Numbered from the stretch's first letter, positions 8,652 through 17,411 are shown. The stretch is 64,000 bases of DNA from Tautonia sp040717455 (GCF_040717455.1 NZ_JBFEFH010000019.1:1-64000), one strand, 5' to 3'. The notes: a model not told the origin generated them from the letters alone. A program made the numbers and translations.

Positions 8652-10904
8652 ATGTCGCGCGTCCGCCTGATCCTCGCGCTGCACGACCACCAGCCGGTCG
8701 GAAATTTCGAGAACGTCTTCGAGGCCGCCTACCGGGACAGCTACCTGCCGTTCCTGGAACTGATGGAGCAGTACCCCGAACTGCCCTTCAGCCTGCACAG
8801 CTCCGGCCCCCTGATGGAATGGCTGGTGGCCCATCGCCCCGATTACATCGATCGCCTGCGCGCCATGGTCGCCGCCGGCCGGGTCGAGATCCTCGGCGGC
8901 GGCTTTTATGAGCCGATCCTGACGATGATCCCCCACCGCGACCGCGTCGGACAGATCCGGTCGTATTCCGACTACCTCGAACGCCTCTTCGGCCAGCCGA
9001 TCCGGGGGGCCTGGATCGCCGAGCGGGTCTGGGAGCAGCACCTCGTCTCGGCCCTGGTCGAGGCCGGCATCGAGTTCACCGTCCTCGACGACTTCCACTT
9101 CCAGCGCGCCGGGGCCGCCTCCGACGACCTCTTCGGCTACTACCTGACCGAGGACGAGGGCCACCTCCTGAAGGTCTTCCCCAACAGCGAGTCGATGCGC
9201 TACCTCGTCCCCTGGCAGGAGCCGCACGCCTCGTACGAGTACCTCCGCGGCCTCTCCCAGTCCCGGCCCGATGCCGTGGTCGTCTGCGCCGACGACGGCG
9301 AGAAGTTCGGGGGCTGGCCCGACACCCACGAGCACATCTTCACCAAGGGGTGGCTCCGCCGCTTCTGCGACATGATCCGGGGCAACCGCGACTGGCTCGA
9401 ACCGACGACCTTCGCCGCCGTCGTCGACTCGACCGTCCCGCTGGGCAAGGTCTACCTGCCCGACTGCTCCTACCGAGAGATGACCGAGTGGGTCCTCCCC
9501 CCCTCCCAGCTCTCGGCCTTCGAGTCCGCGGTGAAGGGCTCCGAGGGGGTCGCCGCCGTCGATCACGTCCGCCCCTTCGTCCGCGCAGGCGGCTTCTGGC
9601 GGAACTTCAAGAACAAGTACATCGAGACCGACGAGATGTACGCCCGGATGCTCGAGCTTTCCCACCGGCTCAACGCCCTCGAAGAGTCCGCCGACGCCGA
9701 CGCCGAGGCGCTCGACCTCGCCCGCCGGGAACTCTACCGCGGCCAGTGCAACTGCCCCTACTGGCACGGGGCCTTCGGCGGTTTGTATCTGCCCCACCTG
9801 CGCAACGCCATCTTCAAGCACCTGATCGCCTGCCACGACGCCCTCGACCGGGCCGAGGGGAAGGTCGGCCCCCGCGTCGCCCTCGACGTGGCCGACTACA
9901 ACCTCGACGCCCGCCAGGAGGCCCGGCTCGAGAACGACCGCCTGATCGCCTACGTCCGCCCCGCCAGCGGTGGTCATGTGTACGAACTCGACGTCCGCAA
10001 GGCCGGGGTCAATGTCCTGGCCACGCTCGACCGCCGTCCCGAGTCGTACCACGGCGCGATCGCCTCGGCCGCCGTGGCCGAGCCTTCGGGAGAGACGTTC
10101 GAAGGCCCGTCGAACCTGCACGACCGGGTGATCCTCAAGCAAGAAGGCATGGACAAGCTGCTCGTCTACGACCGTGCCCCCCGCAAGGCCCTGGTCGATC
10201 ACTTCTTCCCGATCGACGCCTCGCTCGACGACCTGACCTCCTGCCTCGACATCGAGCGCGGCGACTTCGCCACCGGCACCTATCTGTCGAAGGCCCATCG
10301 CGAGGAGGGCCGCATCGCCCTCCTGATGGAGCGGCAAGGCCTTGCCGACGGCCACCTGATCCGCATCCACAAGACGATCGCCATGGAGGCCGGACGCCCG
10401 GGGCTGGAGGTCGTCTACATGCTCGAAGACCTGCCCGTCGGCCAGACGGTCCACTTCGCCATCGAGCTGAACCTGGCGGCGATGGCCGGCCACGCCGAGG
10501 ACCGCTTCGTCTCCGACCTCCACGGCCACCGGCTCGGCCTGCTCGACGCGAGGCTCGACATCCCTCACGCCGAGGGGGTCAACCTGACCGACGAGTGGCT
10601 CGACCTGGGCGTCTCGATGCGATGGTCGGTGCCGTCGAGCCTCTGGTGCTTCCCCGTCGAGACCGCCAGCCAGAGCGAGGGCGGCTTCGAGGGGATCTAC
10701 CAGAGCACCGCCGTCATCCCCCACTGGCGGATCACCGCCGACGAGTCCCGCCGCTGGACCGTCCGCCTCTCCTGGGCGCTCGACCTGGCCCGGCCCGAGG
10801 AAACCGAGACTCCCGCCGAGGCCGATCGCCCCTCCTCCTCGGCCCCCCGGGCCGCCGACCGCCCCTCCTCCTCCCGAGTCGCGGGGGCCCCGGCGGCCGG
10901 CTGA
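8652..10904 (+). CDS. GH57 family 4-alpha-glucanotransferase/amylase-like enzyme
   Basis: A 750-residue glycoside hydrolase family 57 enzyme. The hallmark motifs are HDHQP at residues 11-15, GGGFYEPIL at 82-90, AERVWEQH with the likely nucleophile Glu124, and CADDGEKFGGWP with the acid/base Asp at 214 or 215. These positions almost match Glu123/Asp214 of the characterised Thermococcus litoralis 4-alpha-glucanotransferase. The C-terminal half resembles the DUF1925/DUF1926 beta-domains of that subgroup. It probably rearranges alpha-1,4-glucans made by the nearby GlgA. No signal peptide is seen, so it should be cytoplasmic. The final 50 residues are Ser/Ala/Pro-rich and likely disordered. Amylase activity is an alternative. 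Confidence 0.9.
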   Translation: MSRVRLILALHDHQPVGNFENVFEAAYRDSYLPFLELMEQYPELPFSLHSSGPLMEWLVAHRPDYIDRLRAMVAAGRVEILGGGFYEPILTMIPHRDRVGQIRSYSDYLERLFGQPIRGAWIAERVWEQHLVSALVEAGIEFTVLDDFHFQRAGAASDDLFGYYLTEDEGHLLKVFPNSESMRYLVPWQEPHASYEYLRGLSQSRPDAVVVCADDGEKFGGWPDTHEHIFTKGWLRRFCDMIRGNRDWLEPTTFAAVVDSTVPLGKVYLPDCSYREMTEWVLPPSQLSAFESAVKGSEGVAAVDHVRPFVRAGGFWRNFKNKYIETDEMYARMLELSHRLNALEESADADAEALDLARRELYRGQCNCPYWHGAFGGLYLPHLRNAIFKHLIACHDALDRAEGKVGPRVALDVADYNLDARQEARLENDRLIAYVRPASGGHVYELDVRKAGVNVLATLDRRPESYHGAIASAAVAEPSGETFEGPSNLHDRVILKQEGMDKLLVYDRAPRKALVDHFFPIDASLDDLTSCLDIERGDFATGTYLSKAHREEGRIALLMERQGLADGHLIRIHKTIAMEAGRPGLEVVYMLEDLPVGQTVHFAIELNLAAMAGHAEDRFVSDLHGHRLGLLDARLDIPHAEGVNLTDEWLDLGVSMRWSVPSSLWCFPVETASQSEGGFEGIYQSTAVIPHWRITADESRRWTVRLSWALDLARPEETETPAEADRPSSSAPRAADRPSSSRVAGAPAAG

Positions 10905-10929
10905 CGCGTTCGAACCGGAGTCATCGGTG

Positions 10930-11604
10930 ATGGAAACCACCCCGGCGCTGCTCGAGTCGCCATCGTCCTGCGAACAATGGGCGGTGCTCCCCGGGATCAC
11001 CTGGGAAACCTATGGGGCGATCCTCGAGGAACTCGAGGGTCGCCGCGTGTTCCTCACCTACGACAATGGGCTCCTCGAAATCATGTCGCCCTCGTTCCGG
11101 CACGAGTCGTATGCGGTCCTGATCGGCCAGATGATCGACCTGCTGACGATGGAGCTGGGGCTGCCGATCCGATCCGGGCGATCGACCACCTTCCGACGCC
11201 GAGACCTTCACCGGGGGCTCGAACCGGACAATTGCTACTGGATCGAGAACGAACCCCGCGTCCGAGGCCGCCTCACCTTCGATCCCGAGGTCGATCCGCC
11301 CCCCGACCTCGCCATCGAGATCGAGGTCTCTCGACGAGCACTCGACCGCCTGAGCATCTACGCCGCGCTGGGTGTCCCGGAGATCTGGCGGTGCGACGGG
11401 CAACGCTTGATCATGTGCCGGCGTCAGGAGGACGGCTCGTATGGGGTCCTGCCCCGGAGCCCGGCGCTGCCCATGCTCCCGCCGGAGCAGGTGCTTCACT
11501 TCCTCCATCGGTTCGAGACAATGGACGAGACCGCCTGGAAGCGTGCCTTCCGCGACTGGGTCCGCGCCGAGGTCCTTCCCCGGCCCGGCAATCCGCCCGA
11601 CTGA
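10930..11604 (+). CDS. Uma2 family endonuclease-like protein
   Basis: A 224-residue member of the Uma2 (DUF820) family, which has the PD-(D/E)XK nuclease fold and is massively expanded in planctomycetes and cyanobacteria. The diagnostic part is PPPDLAIEIEVS near residues 116-127, holding the Asp and Glu of the predicted catalytic centre, preceded by YDNGLLEIMSPSFRHE and followed by YAALGVPEIWRCDG. The GTG at 10927 directly before the ATG is an equally possible start. The cellular role of the family is unknown; nuclease activity is predicted from fold only. It stands alone, with no partner suggesting a defence system. Confidence 0.88.
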   Translation: METTPALLESPSSCEQWAVLPGITWETYGAILEELEGRRVFLTYDNGLLEIMSPSFRHESYAVLIGQMIDLLTMELGLPIRSGRSTTFRRRDLHRGLEPDNCYWIENEPRVRGRLTFDPEVDPPPDLAIEIEVSRRALDRLSIYAALGVPEIWRCDGQRLIMCRRQEDGSYGVLPRSPALPMLPPEQVLHFLHRFETMDETAWKRAFRDWVRAEVLPRPGNPPD

Positions 11605-11624
11605 GTGAAGGGAGCGATCCTGTC

Positions 11625-11852
11625 ATGACTCCCCCCATTCCGATCGAGAATCGGGCCGGATTGACCGATCCGGAGTTCGCCCCCCTGGCGGCCGAACTGG
11701 CCGGTCAATCGACGATCACCCGGGCGCTGGGCTGGTTTTCATCCCAGACTCCTCCGCTCGCCCCCGACGGGATGGTGACGCAGGACGAGTTCAGCTTCGA
11801 CCTCCTCGTGCCCTGCTCGCGGGGCCTCTACCTCGCGTACGACACGAACTGA
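11625..11852 (+). CDS. Hypothetical protein, probably the N-terminal part of a split gene
   Basis: A 75-residue reading frame beginning MTPPIPIENRAGLTDPEF and ending at a TGA at 11850-11852. Codon use is typical of the window. The same frame continues without another stop for 58 further codons (11853-12029) that also look coding, with GC-rich third positions and WDHRPSPAELL and LARGWRPT segments. The simplest reading is one gene of about 134 codons interrupted by a nonsense TGA. Alternatives are a true short protein, or recoding of the TGA. I do not recognise the family. Confidence 0.5.
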   Translation: MTPPIPIENRAGLTDPEFAPLAAELAGQSTITRALGWFSSQTPPLAPDGMVTQDEFSFDLLVPCSRGLYLAYDTN

Positions 11853-12029
11853 CTGGGAAACGTGGCGGCGGTCGCCGTCTGGGACCACCGGCCCTCGCCG
11901 GCCGAGCTCCTGAACGCCCGCCTCGCCCGCGGCTGGCGACCGACGGCGACCCCCACGGTTCGGGGCCCTGTGGTGCTCGGATACGCCGGCTGCCCGGTCG
12001 GATCGGACGCGAAGGGGCAGCAGGACTGA
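11853..12029 (+). pseudogene. In-frame continuation beyond the TGA at 11850
   Basis: This stretch reads in the same frame as the preceding 75-codon ORF and encodes a plausible globular tail ending at TGA 12027-12029. It could be translated separately from a GTG at 11862 (55 residues), but no convincing ribosome binding site precedes it. It is best seen as the 3' half of a broken or recoded gene. It ends 18 bp before the DUF58 gene. Confidence 0.4.
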
Positions 12030-12047
12030 TCGGGACCGATTTCCGCC

Positions 12048-12977
12048 ATGCGATTCTCCCTCCGCAAACGCCCCGACCCGCCGGTCCCGGACCTCGACCC
12101 GGGCGCGATCATCCGCCGCGCCCGCCGCCTGCGCTTCCGGGTCCGGCCCTCGGCGGTCGCGCAACTGGCCGGGGCCTATCACAGCGCCCGGCCCGGGTCG
12201 GGGCTGACCTTCGCCGAGCTCCGGGCCTACGAGCCCGGCGACGACGTCCGCCACCTCGACTGGAACGTCACCGCCAGGCAGGGCCGCCCGTTCGTCCGCC
12301 GCTACGTCGAGGAGCGGTCGCTCAGCCTCTGGATCATCCTCGACATCTCCCAGAGCCTCCGGTTCGGCGCCGACGGCCGGTCGAAGTCCGATCGGGCCGC
12401 GCAGGCCGCGGCCCTCCTGGCGGCCTCGGCCATCCAGAACGGCGACCGGGCCGCCCTGACCCTCGTCAGCGACCGGATCGAGTCCGAACTGCCCCCCGGC
12501 GGGGGCCCGAGGCATCTCTCCCGGCTCCTCCGGATGCTCGTGACGTCCCCCTCGACCTCGAGGCGGTCGTCCCTGGCCCTGGCCGTCTCGCGCCCGCGGC
12601 GGTTCGCCAGGAGGGGCCTGGTCGTCGTCCTCAGCGATTTCCTGAACCCCGAGCCGGTCGCCCCCTGGCGGGCGCTGGCCAACCGGGGCGAGGTGGTGGC
12701 GCTCCGGCTGGTCGACCCCCTGGAAGAAGCCCTCCCCGACGCCGGCATCCTCGCGCTCGAAGACGCCGAAACCGGCCGCCGTCGCGTGGTCGACTCCGGG
12801 TCGGCCCGCCTGCGGGAGTCCTACGCCCGCATGGCCGAGGCCCGCCGACGCTCCTTCCGTTCCTGGTGCGAGGCCACGACCATCGAAGGGCTCGATCTCT
12901 CCACCCGACACGACCCCATCGGCCCCTTGCTCGGCATCTTCCGCGGAAGGGCCCGACGACGGGCCGGTCCCCGATGA
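12048..12977 (+). CDS. DUF58 family protein
   Basis: A 309-residue DUF58 protein. The signature YEPGDDVRHLDWNVTAR lies at about residues 64-80, after a G-GLTFAELR segment, and is followed by a von Willebrand A-like region (LWIILDISQSLRFG, LVVVLSDFL). DUF58 proteins normally sit beside a MoxR AAA+ ATPase and vWA membrane proteins, and are thought to act with them in assembly or maturation of other proteins. No MoxR gene is adjacent here. Its TGA overlaps the start of the next gene (ATGA at 12974-12977), indicating translational coupling. Confidence 0.88.
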   Translation: MRFSLRKRPDPPVPDLDPGAIIRRARRLRFRVRPSAVAQLAGAYHSARPGSGLTFAELRAYEPGDDVRHLDWNVTARQGRPFVRRYVEERSLSLWIILDISQSLRFGADGRSKSDRAAQAAALLAASAIQNGDRAALTLVSDRIESELPPGGGPRHLSRLLRMLVTSPSTSRRSSLALAVSRPRRFARRGLVVVLSDFLNPEPVAPWRALANRGEVVALRLVDPLEEALPDAGILALEDAETGRRRVVDSGSARLRESYARMAEARRRSFRSWCEATTIEGLDLSTRHDPIGPLLGIFRGRARRRAGPR

Positions 12978-13558
12978 TTCCCGGAGCGCTCCAGGGGACC
13001 GAGAGCCTCCCCGACGCTTCCCGGCCCGTCCCCGCCGAGCCGATCGTGCCGCCCCGCCCCAACCTCGGCCCGGAACCCTGGCCCGACCCGGCCCCGGGGG
13101 GCGAATGGGCCCCGGTCGCCCTGGCCCTCCTCATCGGGCTGCTGGCCGCCGGCCTCGGCCTCGGGTTCCGGTCCCGGTCGCGACGCAGGGCCCGCCGCCG
13201 GGCCGGGGGCCCGGGAGGCGATCGCGGGCCGTCGAGTCGCCAGTCCGGCTCCTCCCCCGAGGATCGCCGCATCCGCCGCGCCGAGGTCCTCCGAGACGCG
13301 CTCGTCAACGCCTTCGGCCCCTCCTGGAACGCCAAGACGACCGAGGAAATCGGGGCCGACCCCGCCCTGCCGGCCCGGCTCGGCCCCGAGGCGTCGGCCC
13401 GGGCCGTCGCGATCCTCGCCGAGGCCGACCGGGCCAAGTTCGCCGGCCCCTCGGCCGGGCCCCCGGCCGACGGAGGCGACGAAGACGACGACGACGACCG
13501 GGGCCTGGACGGACTCCTCTCCTCCCTGGCCGCCCCCCCGGCCGATCCGGGCCGCTGA
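12974..13558 (+). CDS. Single-span membrane protein coupled to DUF58
   Basis: A 194-residue protein starting at the ATG that overlaps the DUF58 stop codon. The first 44 residues are Pro-rich, one transmembrane helix spans about 45-65, and a strongly basic patch (residues 66-78) follows, so the C-terminal domain should be cytoplasmic. The C terminus has an acidic DEDDDDD stretch. Size, topology and position match the short membrane proteins (DUF4381-like) that follow DUF58 in MoxR loci, but similarity is not clear enough to name the family. Confidence 0.72.
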   Translation: MIPGALQGTESLPDASRPVPAEPIVPPRPNLGPEPWPDPAPGGEWAPVALALLIGLLAAGLGLGFRSRSRRRARRRAGGPGGDRGPSSRQSGSSPEDRRIRRAEVLRDALVNAFGPSWNAKTTEEIGADPALPARLGPEASARAVAILAEADRAKFAGPSAGPPADGGDEDDDDDRGLDGLLSSLAAPPADPGR

Positions 13559-13952
13559 TCGGCCGACGCTCCCCCGCCTGGTCGCCTTGTTTCGCCGCGA
13601 TCCCGGCCCGCATTCGCCCCCCGTCGAGCCAGGTTTGTAGCATCTTCAGACAAATTTGACCGATCGGTTGCCTCCGATCCCGGGACGAACGCCAATCGCG
13701 CACTACGATTGGGACGAGCCAGCGGATCAGGAGGGTTGTCCGGTGGGTGATCCGCCCGTCGCGGGACAAGAAAAGGAGAGACGCCAACCCCCTGTCACCC
13801 GTAACGACCGCTGGGTTGCGACCGGCAGGGCCTGGGGGCTAAACTCAAGTACTGGGGCATCTCGCGTGTCCGACCAAGCTTTGACATCCACCTCGCCTGC
13901 GCCCACCCTTTGCCTTGCGTTACCCTGCGGGCGCCCGGAACGATCCCGAGCC
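13559..13952 (+). promoter_or_regulatory. 394-bp gap upstream of the kinase gene
   Basis: No gene is supported here. One reading frame extends the kinase upstream to 13656, but its composition is unlike the protein and it contains no recognisable domain. A TTGACA hexamer at 13881-13886 is the only promoter-like element, and no good -10 sits 16-18 bp downstream of it. The 5' leader would be long. Confidence 0.3.
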
Positions 13953-16784
13953 ATGTCGATTGACCCGCGAACGTCTCGATTCTGGAAAGAGACGTTGCGC
14001 CATGGACTGCTCGATGACGCGACCCTCCAGTCGTGTTGGGACGCCATTCCTCCCGAGAAGCGAGAGGACCCCGACGCGATTGACCGCCGGCTCGCGCGGC
14101 AGGCCATCGCGGCGCAGCACCTGACCCTCTGGCAGGGTCAGCAGATCGTCGCCGGCCGGGCCTCGGCCCTCAAGATGGGCAAGTACGTCGTCCTCGACAT
14201 CATCGGCAAGGGGGGGATGGGCCTGGTCTTCCTCGCCCGGGACACCCGGCTCCGGCGCCTCGTCGCCATCAAGATCCTCTCCCGAGAACGCATGAGCAGC
14301 GCCCGGGCCGTGGCCCGCTTCGAGCGCGAGGGCAAGGTCGGCGCCCAGCTCCAGCACGACAACCTCGTCCGCATCTACGACGAGGGGGAGTACCGCGACC
14401 TCCGCTACCTGGTCATGGAGTACATCGAGGGGCGCAACGTCTCCCAGATCCTGGCCGAGGTCGGCCGCCTCTCCCCGGCCCTGGCCGCCTCCATCGCCCG
14501 GCAGGTCGCCCTGGGCCTGGAACACGCCCGGCTCAAGGGGCTGATCCACCGCGACGTCAACCCGCAGAACATCCTCGTCACCGAGGACGGCACGGCGAAG
14601 CTCACCGACCTCGGCCTGGCCATCGACCTCGGCGACCCCGACGACGTCGTGACCCGGGACGGCGCCACCGTCGGCACGTTCGACTACATCAGCCCCGAGC
14701 AGGCCCGGCATCCCCGGTCGGTCGACACCCGGAGCGACCTCTATTCGCTCGGGTGCACGATGTATCACATGATCGCCGGCCGCGTCCCGTTCCGCGAGGC
14801 GAGCCTGCCGCAGAAGCTCTACGCCCACCAGCTGCACGAGCCGGAGCCCCTCTCGGAGCAGGTCCCCGAGGTGCCCCCCGGCCTGGAGGCGATCGTCCGA
14901 CGTTTGATGGCCAAGTCGCCCGACGACCGCTTCCCCTCCCCGCTCGCCCTGGCCGAGGCCCTGGCCCCGTTCGCCGAAGGGGCCTCCTCGGTGGCCGAGC
15001 AGATCGCCGCCGGCCGGATCGCCGCCAGGCAGGGCCAGAGGGCAGCCCGGCCGTCCCCCGACGCAATCCCGTTCGGCGAGGGGTCCGACCCGCACGGCTA
15101 CCACCTCCGGCCCGACCCCGAGCCCGTCTCGGACCAGCACGAGGAGGCGCCCCCCACCCGCACCGCCTCGGCCATGAAGCCCGAGCTGCGCAGCCCCGCC
15201 GACAGCGGGATCGGGCCGATCCCCGGCGATTCCGAGGACGGGTCCGATTCCGGCGACTCCGAGCGGCAGGCCGAAGCCGATCCTTCGCCCGCCGCCCAGC
15301 CGACCACCGAACCCGAGCCCGAACCCTTCGTCCCGGCGCCCCCGACGGCGAGGAATGGCCTCGGCCTGCCGATCGACCTCGGGCCCGAGCCCTCGCTCAC
15401 CGAGATCGCGGCCTCCCGCAGCCGATCCCGCTCCTCCCTCTCCCGGTCGTCGAGCGACCCCGGCTCTTCCGACAAGGTCAAGCCCGCCCCCGCCGAGCCT
15501 CAATCGGCCGAGCGGACCGACCTGCGCCGGAAAATCATCTGGCTCGTGGGGGGAGTCGTCGGCTCGATCGCCGCGCTCGTCCTGATCGTCCTCCTGGTGC
15601 AGTCCGTCATCTCCGGGGCCGCCGAATCGAGCAACGACGACCTCGTCGCCCCCCCCCCGATCGATGACCCGCCCGCGGCCGATCCCAGGCCGACGGCCCC
15701 GGCGTACGCGGTCGGCACCGCCGACGGCCAGAAGCTGATCCCCTGCCCCTCCTTCTCCGATGCCCTGATGCTGGCGCCGAACAACGGCGGCGTCCTCTAC
15801 CTGAGCGATGCCGCCGAGCCGTTCACGGTCTCCGAGGGAGATCCCGCCTCCTTGATCCCGCGGGCCGGCATGGTCATCCGCCCCTATCCGGGCTCGCGGG
15901 GGGCCGTCCAGGTCACGCTGGCCGGCCGAGAGGCCTGGCTCCGTCAGCAGTCGGTGGGGGGGCTGACGCTCGAAGACCTGACCGTCGTGGTCCGCTACGA
16001 GGGCCCGGCCGCCGCCGAGACGCGGCGCCCCCCCGTCATCGAGTCCAACGGGGAGCTCACCCTCCGACGCTGCACCTTCCTCGTCCAGTCGGAATCGGGC
16101 CTCGGCTCCAGCGTCGTGCAGTCGTTCGGCTCCTCGGTCCGGGTCGATGGTTGCCTGTTCCGGGGCTTCGACCGTCCCCTCGACCTGGTCGTCTTCGGCG
16201 GGGTCCGCCACGAGATCTCGAACAGCATCTTCGTCTGGACCCAGGGGACGCCCGGTCGGCCGTCCGGCTGGCCGATCCGGATCGCCAGCCGATTCGCCAA
16301 CCAGCCCCGACCGGGCCGGGTCACCATCGACCGCTGCTCGGTCTTCCTCGCCACCGGATTCCTCGAGACCACCTCGTTGCTGCCCGAACATCCGCTCGAA
16401 CTCCACGTCCGAGAGTCGGGCATCCGCGCCGATCACCTGATCTGCTGGGCCCCTCCGGCCGAGGGGGCTTCCTTCCCCTCCGGCCTGAAATGGACGGGAG
16501 AGGCGAACCGTTACGACCTGCAAGGGGCGTCCTGGGTCGTCTCCTCGGCCGACGGCCTGACCGTGCCCGACGCCGCCCCGTCCGACCTCGAATCCTGGGT
16601 CGAGGCCCTCGGCGCCGACGGCACCGACTCCTCGGCCCAGATGCTCGTCGAGCTGCGGGACCCGTCGGCCTTGAAGTCCTCGTCCGTCGATCCCTCCCGC
16701 TTCGCCGCCCGGTCCGGCGGCGATCCGATCGGCGCCGATCCCACCCAGGTCGGGCCTCCCGGCGACCCCTCCACCGCCCAGTAG
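13953..16784 (+). CDS. Membrane Ser/Thr protein kinase with C-terminal beta-helix-like domain
   Basis: A 943-residue Hanks-type kinase. The glycine loop GKGGMG is at 85-90, the ATP-binding lysine is Lys107 (VAIK), the catalytic loop HRDVNPQN is at 199-206, and the metal-binding motif is DLG (219-221) instead of DFG. GTFDYISPEQA is the activation-segment end. A Pro/Ser/Glu-rich linker follows, then a transmembrane helix at about 528-552, so the remaining 390 residues should lie outside the cytoplasm. That part has repetitive beta-strand sequence suggesting a parallel beta-helix, perhaps a sensor. The ATG at 13953 is the first start giving a sensible N terminus. Confidence 0.92.
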   Translation: MSIDPRTSRFWKETLRHGLLDDATLQSCWDAIPPEKREDPDAIDRRLARQAIAAQHLTLWQGQQIVAGRASALKMGKYVVLDIIGKGGMGLVFLARDTRLRRLVAIKILSRERMSSARAVARFEREGKVGAQLQHDNLVRIYDEGEYRDLRYLVMEYIEGRNVSQILAEVGRLSPALAASIARQVALGLEHARLKGLIHRDVNPQNILVTEDGTAKLTDLGLAIDLGDPDDVVTRDGATVGTFDYISPEQARHPRSVDTRSDLYSLGCTMYHMIAGRVPFREASLPQKLYAHQLHEPEPLSEQVPEVPPGLEAIVRRLMAKSPDDRFPSPLALAEALAPFAEGASSVAEQIAAGRIAARQGQRAARPSPDAIPFGEGSDPHGYHLRPDPEPVSDQHEEAPPTRTASAMKPELRSPADSGIGPIPGDSEDGSDSGDSERQAEADPSPAAQPTTEPEPEPFVPAPPTARNGLGLPIDLGPEPSLTEIAASRSRSRSSLSRSSSDPGSSDKVKPAPAEPQSAERTDLRRKIIWLVGGVVGSIAALVLIVLLVQSVISGAAESSNDDLVAPPPIDDPPAADPRPTAPAYAVGTADGQKLIPCPSFSDALMLAPNNGGVLYLSDAAEPFTVSEGDPASLIPRAGMVIRPYPGSRGAVQVTLAGREAWLRQQSVGGLTLEDLTVVVRYEGPAAAETRRPPVIESNGELTLRRCTFLVQSESGLGSSVVQSFGSSVRVDGCLFRGFDRPLDLVVFGGVRHEISNSIFVWTQGTPGRPSGWPIRIASRFANQPRPGRVTIDRCSVFLATGFLETTSLLPEHPLELHVRESGIRADHLICWAPPAEGASFPSGLKWTGEANRYDLQGASWVVSSADGLTVPDAAPSDLESWVEALGADGTDSSAQMLVELRDPSALKSSSVDPSRFAARSGGDPIGADPTQVGPPGDPSTAQ

Positions 16785-16879
16785 CCCCATCCGCGTATCC
16801 GCACCCCCTCGTCGCAGGACGCATCCGTCCCCTTCGTCCGTGTCGTCGACCTTCCGCTCGACGATGGTGGGGCCTTCCC

Positions 16880-16926
16880 GGGTGGCCCCTGTTGCTTCGC
16901 CAACCGGGGTCGCGCAGCGACAAGAG
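16880..16926 (+). repeat. Dispersed double-hairpin repeat, copy A
   Basis: Begins GGGTGGCCCC, then a stem built from GTTG...CAACCGGGG, then a second stem GTCGC-GCA-GCGAC, ending CAAGAGG. It is closely related to copies B (16953-16995, inverted) and C (36061-36107). Confidence 0.75.
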
Positions 16927-16952
16927 GTCTCGGTGCCGCCCCCGTGGACACT

Positions 16953-16995
16953 CTCGGCTGCGCCGCCCCGGTTGCTCGCCGACCGGGGCCACCCT
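16953..16995 (-). repeat. Dispersed double-hairpin repeat, copy B
   Basis: The reverse complement reads GGGTGGCCCCGGT, a loop, CAACCGGGG, then CGGC-GCA-GCCG. It lies 26 bp from copy A in inverted orientation, so the pair could also form one large stem. Confidence 0.75.
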
Positions 16996-17066
16996 CAACG
17001 TATCAGTCAGGACTTGGAAACAGCAGTTGGGAGGGGCTCCGACCCCCGATCGTCCTCCGCTCTTCG

Positions 17067-17191
17067 TACGCGCCTTCTCCCGGCTTGTACGTCCTGCATC
17101 TCGGCGTTTACGCTCGGTTTTCTTACGCTTAGGCTTGCGATCTCTTACGCTCGATCCTGCAGTCTGTACGCCCTGTTTCCTCGTCCTCACG
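17067..17191. repeat. 21-bp-phased TACG array
   Basis: TACG occurs at 17067, 17088, 17109, 17124, 17146 and 17167, and CACG at 17188. The spacings are 21, 21, 15, 22, 21 and 21 bp. Flanking bases are loosely conserved (a pyrimidine-rich run before, C/T-rich after). The period is two helical turns, or seven codons if translated. It lies between convergent genes. Confidence 0.6.
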
Positions 17192-17411
17192 CCCAACATC
17201 AACGCAACGACCCCCCTCCCCCGCGTCCTTGGCGGGAGAGGAGGGTCGTCGATTCGACACCTCGGCCGGATGCGCAGCAGTCCCCAATCACGAGGACGGT
17301 TCTCAATTGCAGGAGGGGGGCCCCGTCGATCGCCCCGCGATCAAGAGGGAATCGTCCTGATCGGTGAATCGGAGAATCCGAGGCGCCCGGCGTCCGGAGG
17401 CGTGGGCGACC

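Larger units (their letters stand above)
16785..17411. other. Repeat-rich gap between convergent genes
   Basis: No gene is supported in this 627-bp interval. It holds two inverted copies of a double-hairpin repeat (16880-16926 and 16953-16995) and a 21-bp-phased TACG array (17067-17191), listed separately. Short open frames here are shadows of these repeats. Confidence 0.7.

Noticed and set aside
10930..11604. Uma2 protein as part of a defence island
   Set aside because: No other defence-type gene lies close; Uma2 genes are scattered widely in planctomycete genomes.
13920..16790. 956-codon minus-strand frame opposite the kinase
   Set aside because: Antisense to a kinase with all catalytic motifs; no domain of its own.
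17067..17191. CRISPR or coding tandem repeat
   Set aside because: Only the TACG core is conserved, and no start codon or domain supports translation.
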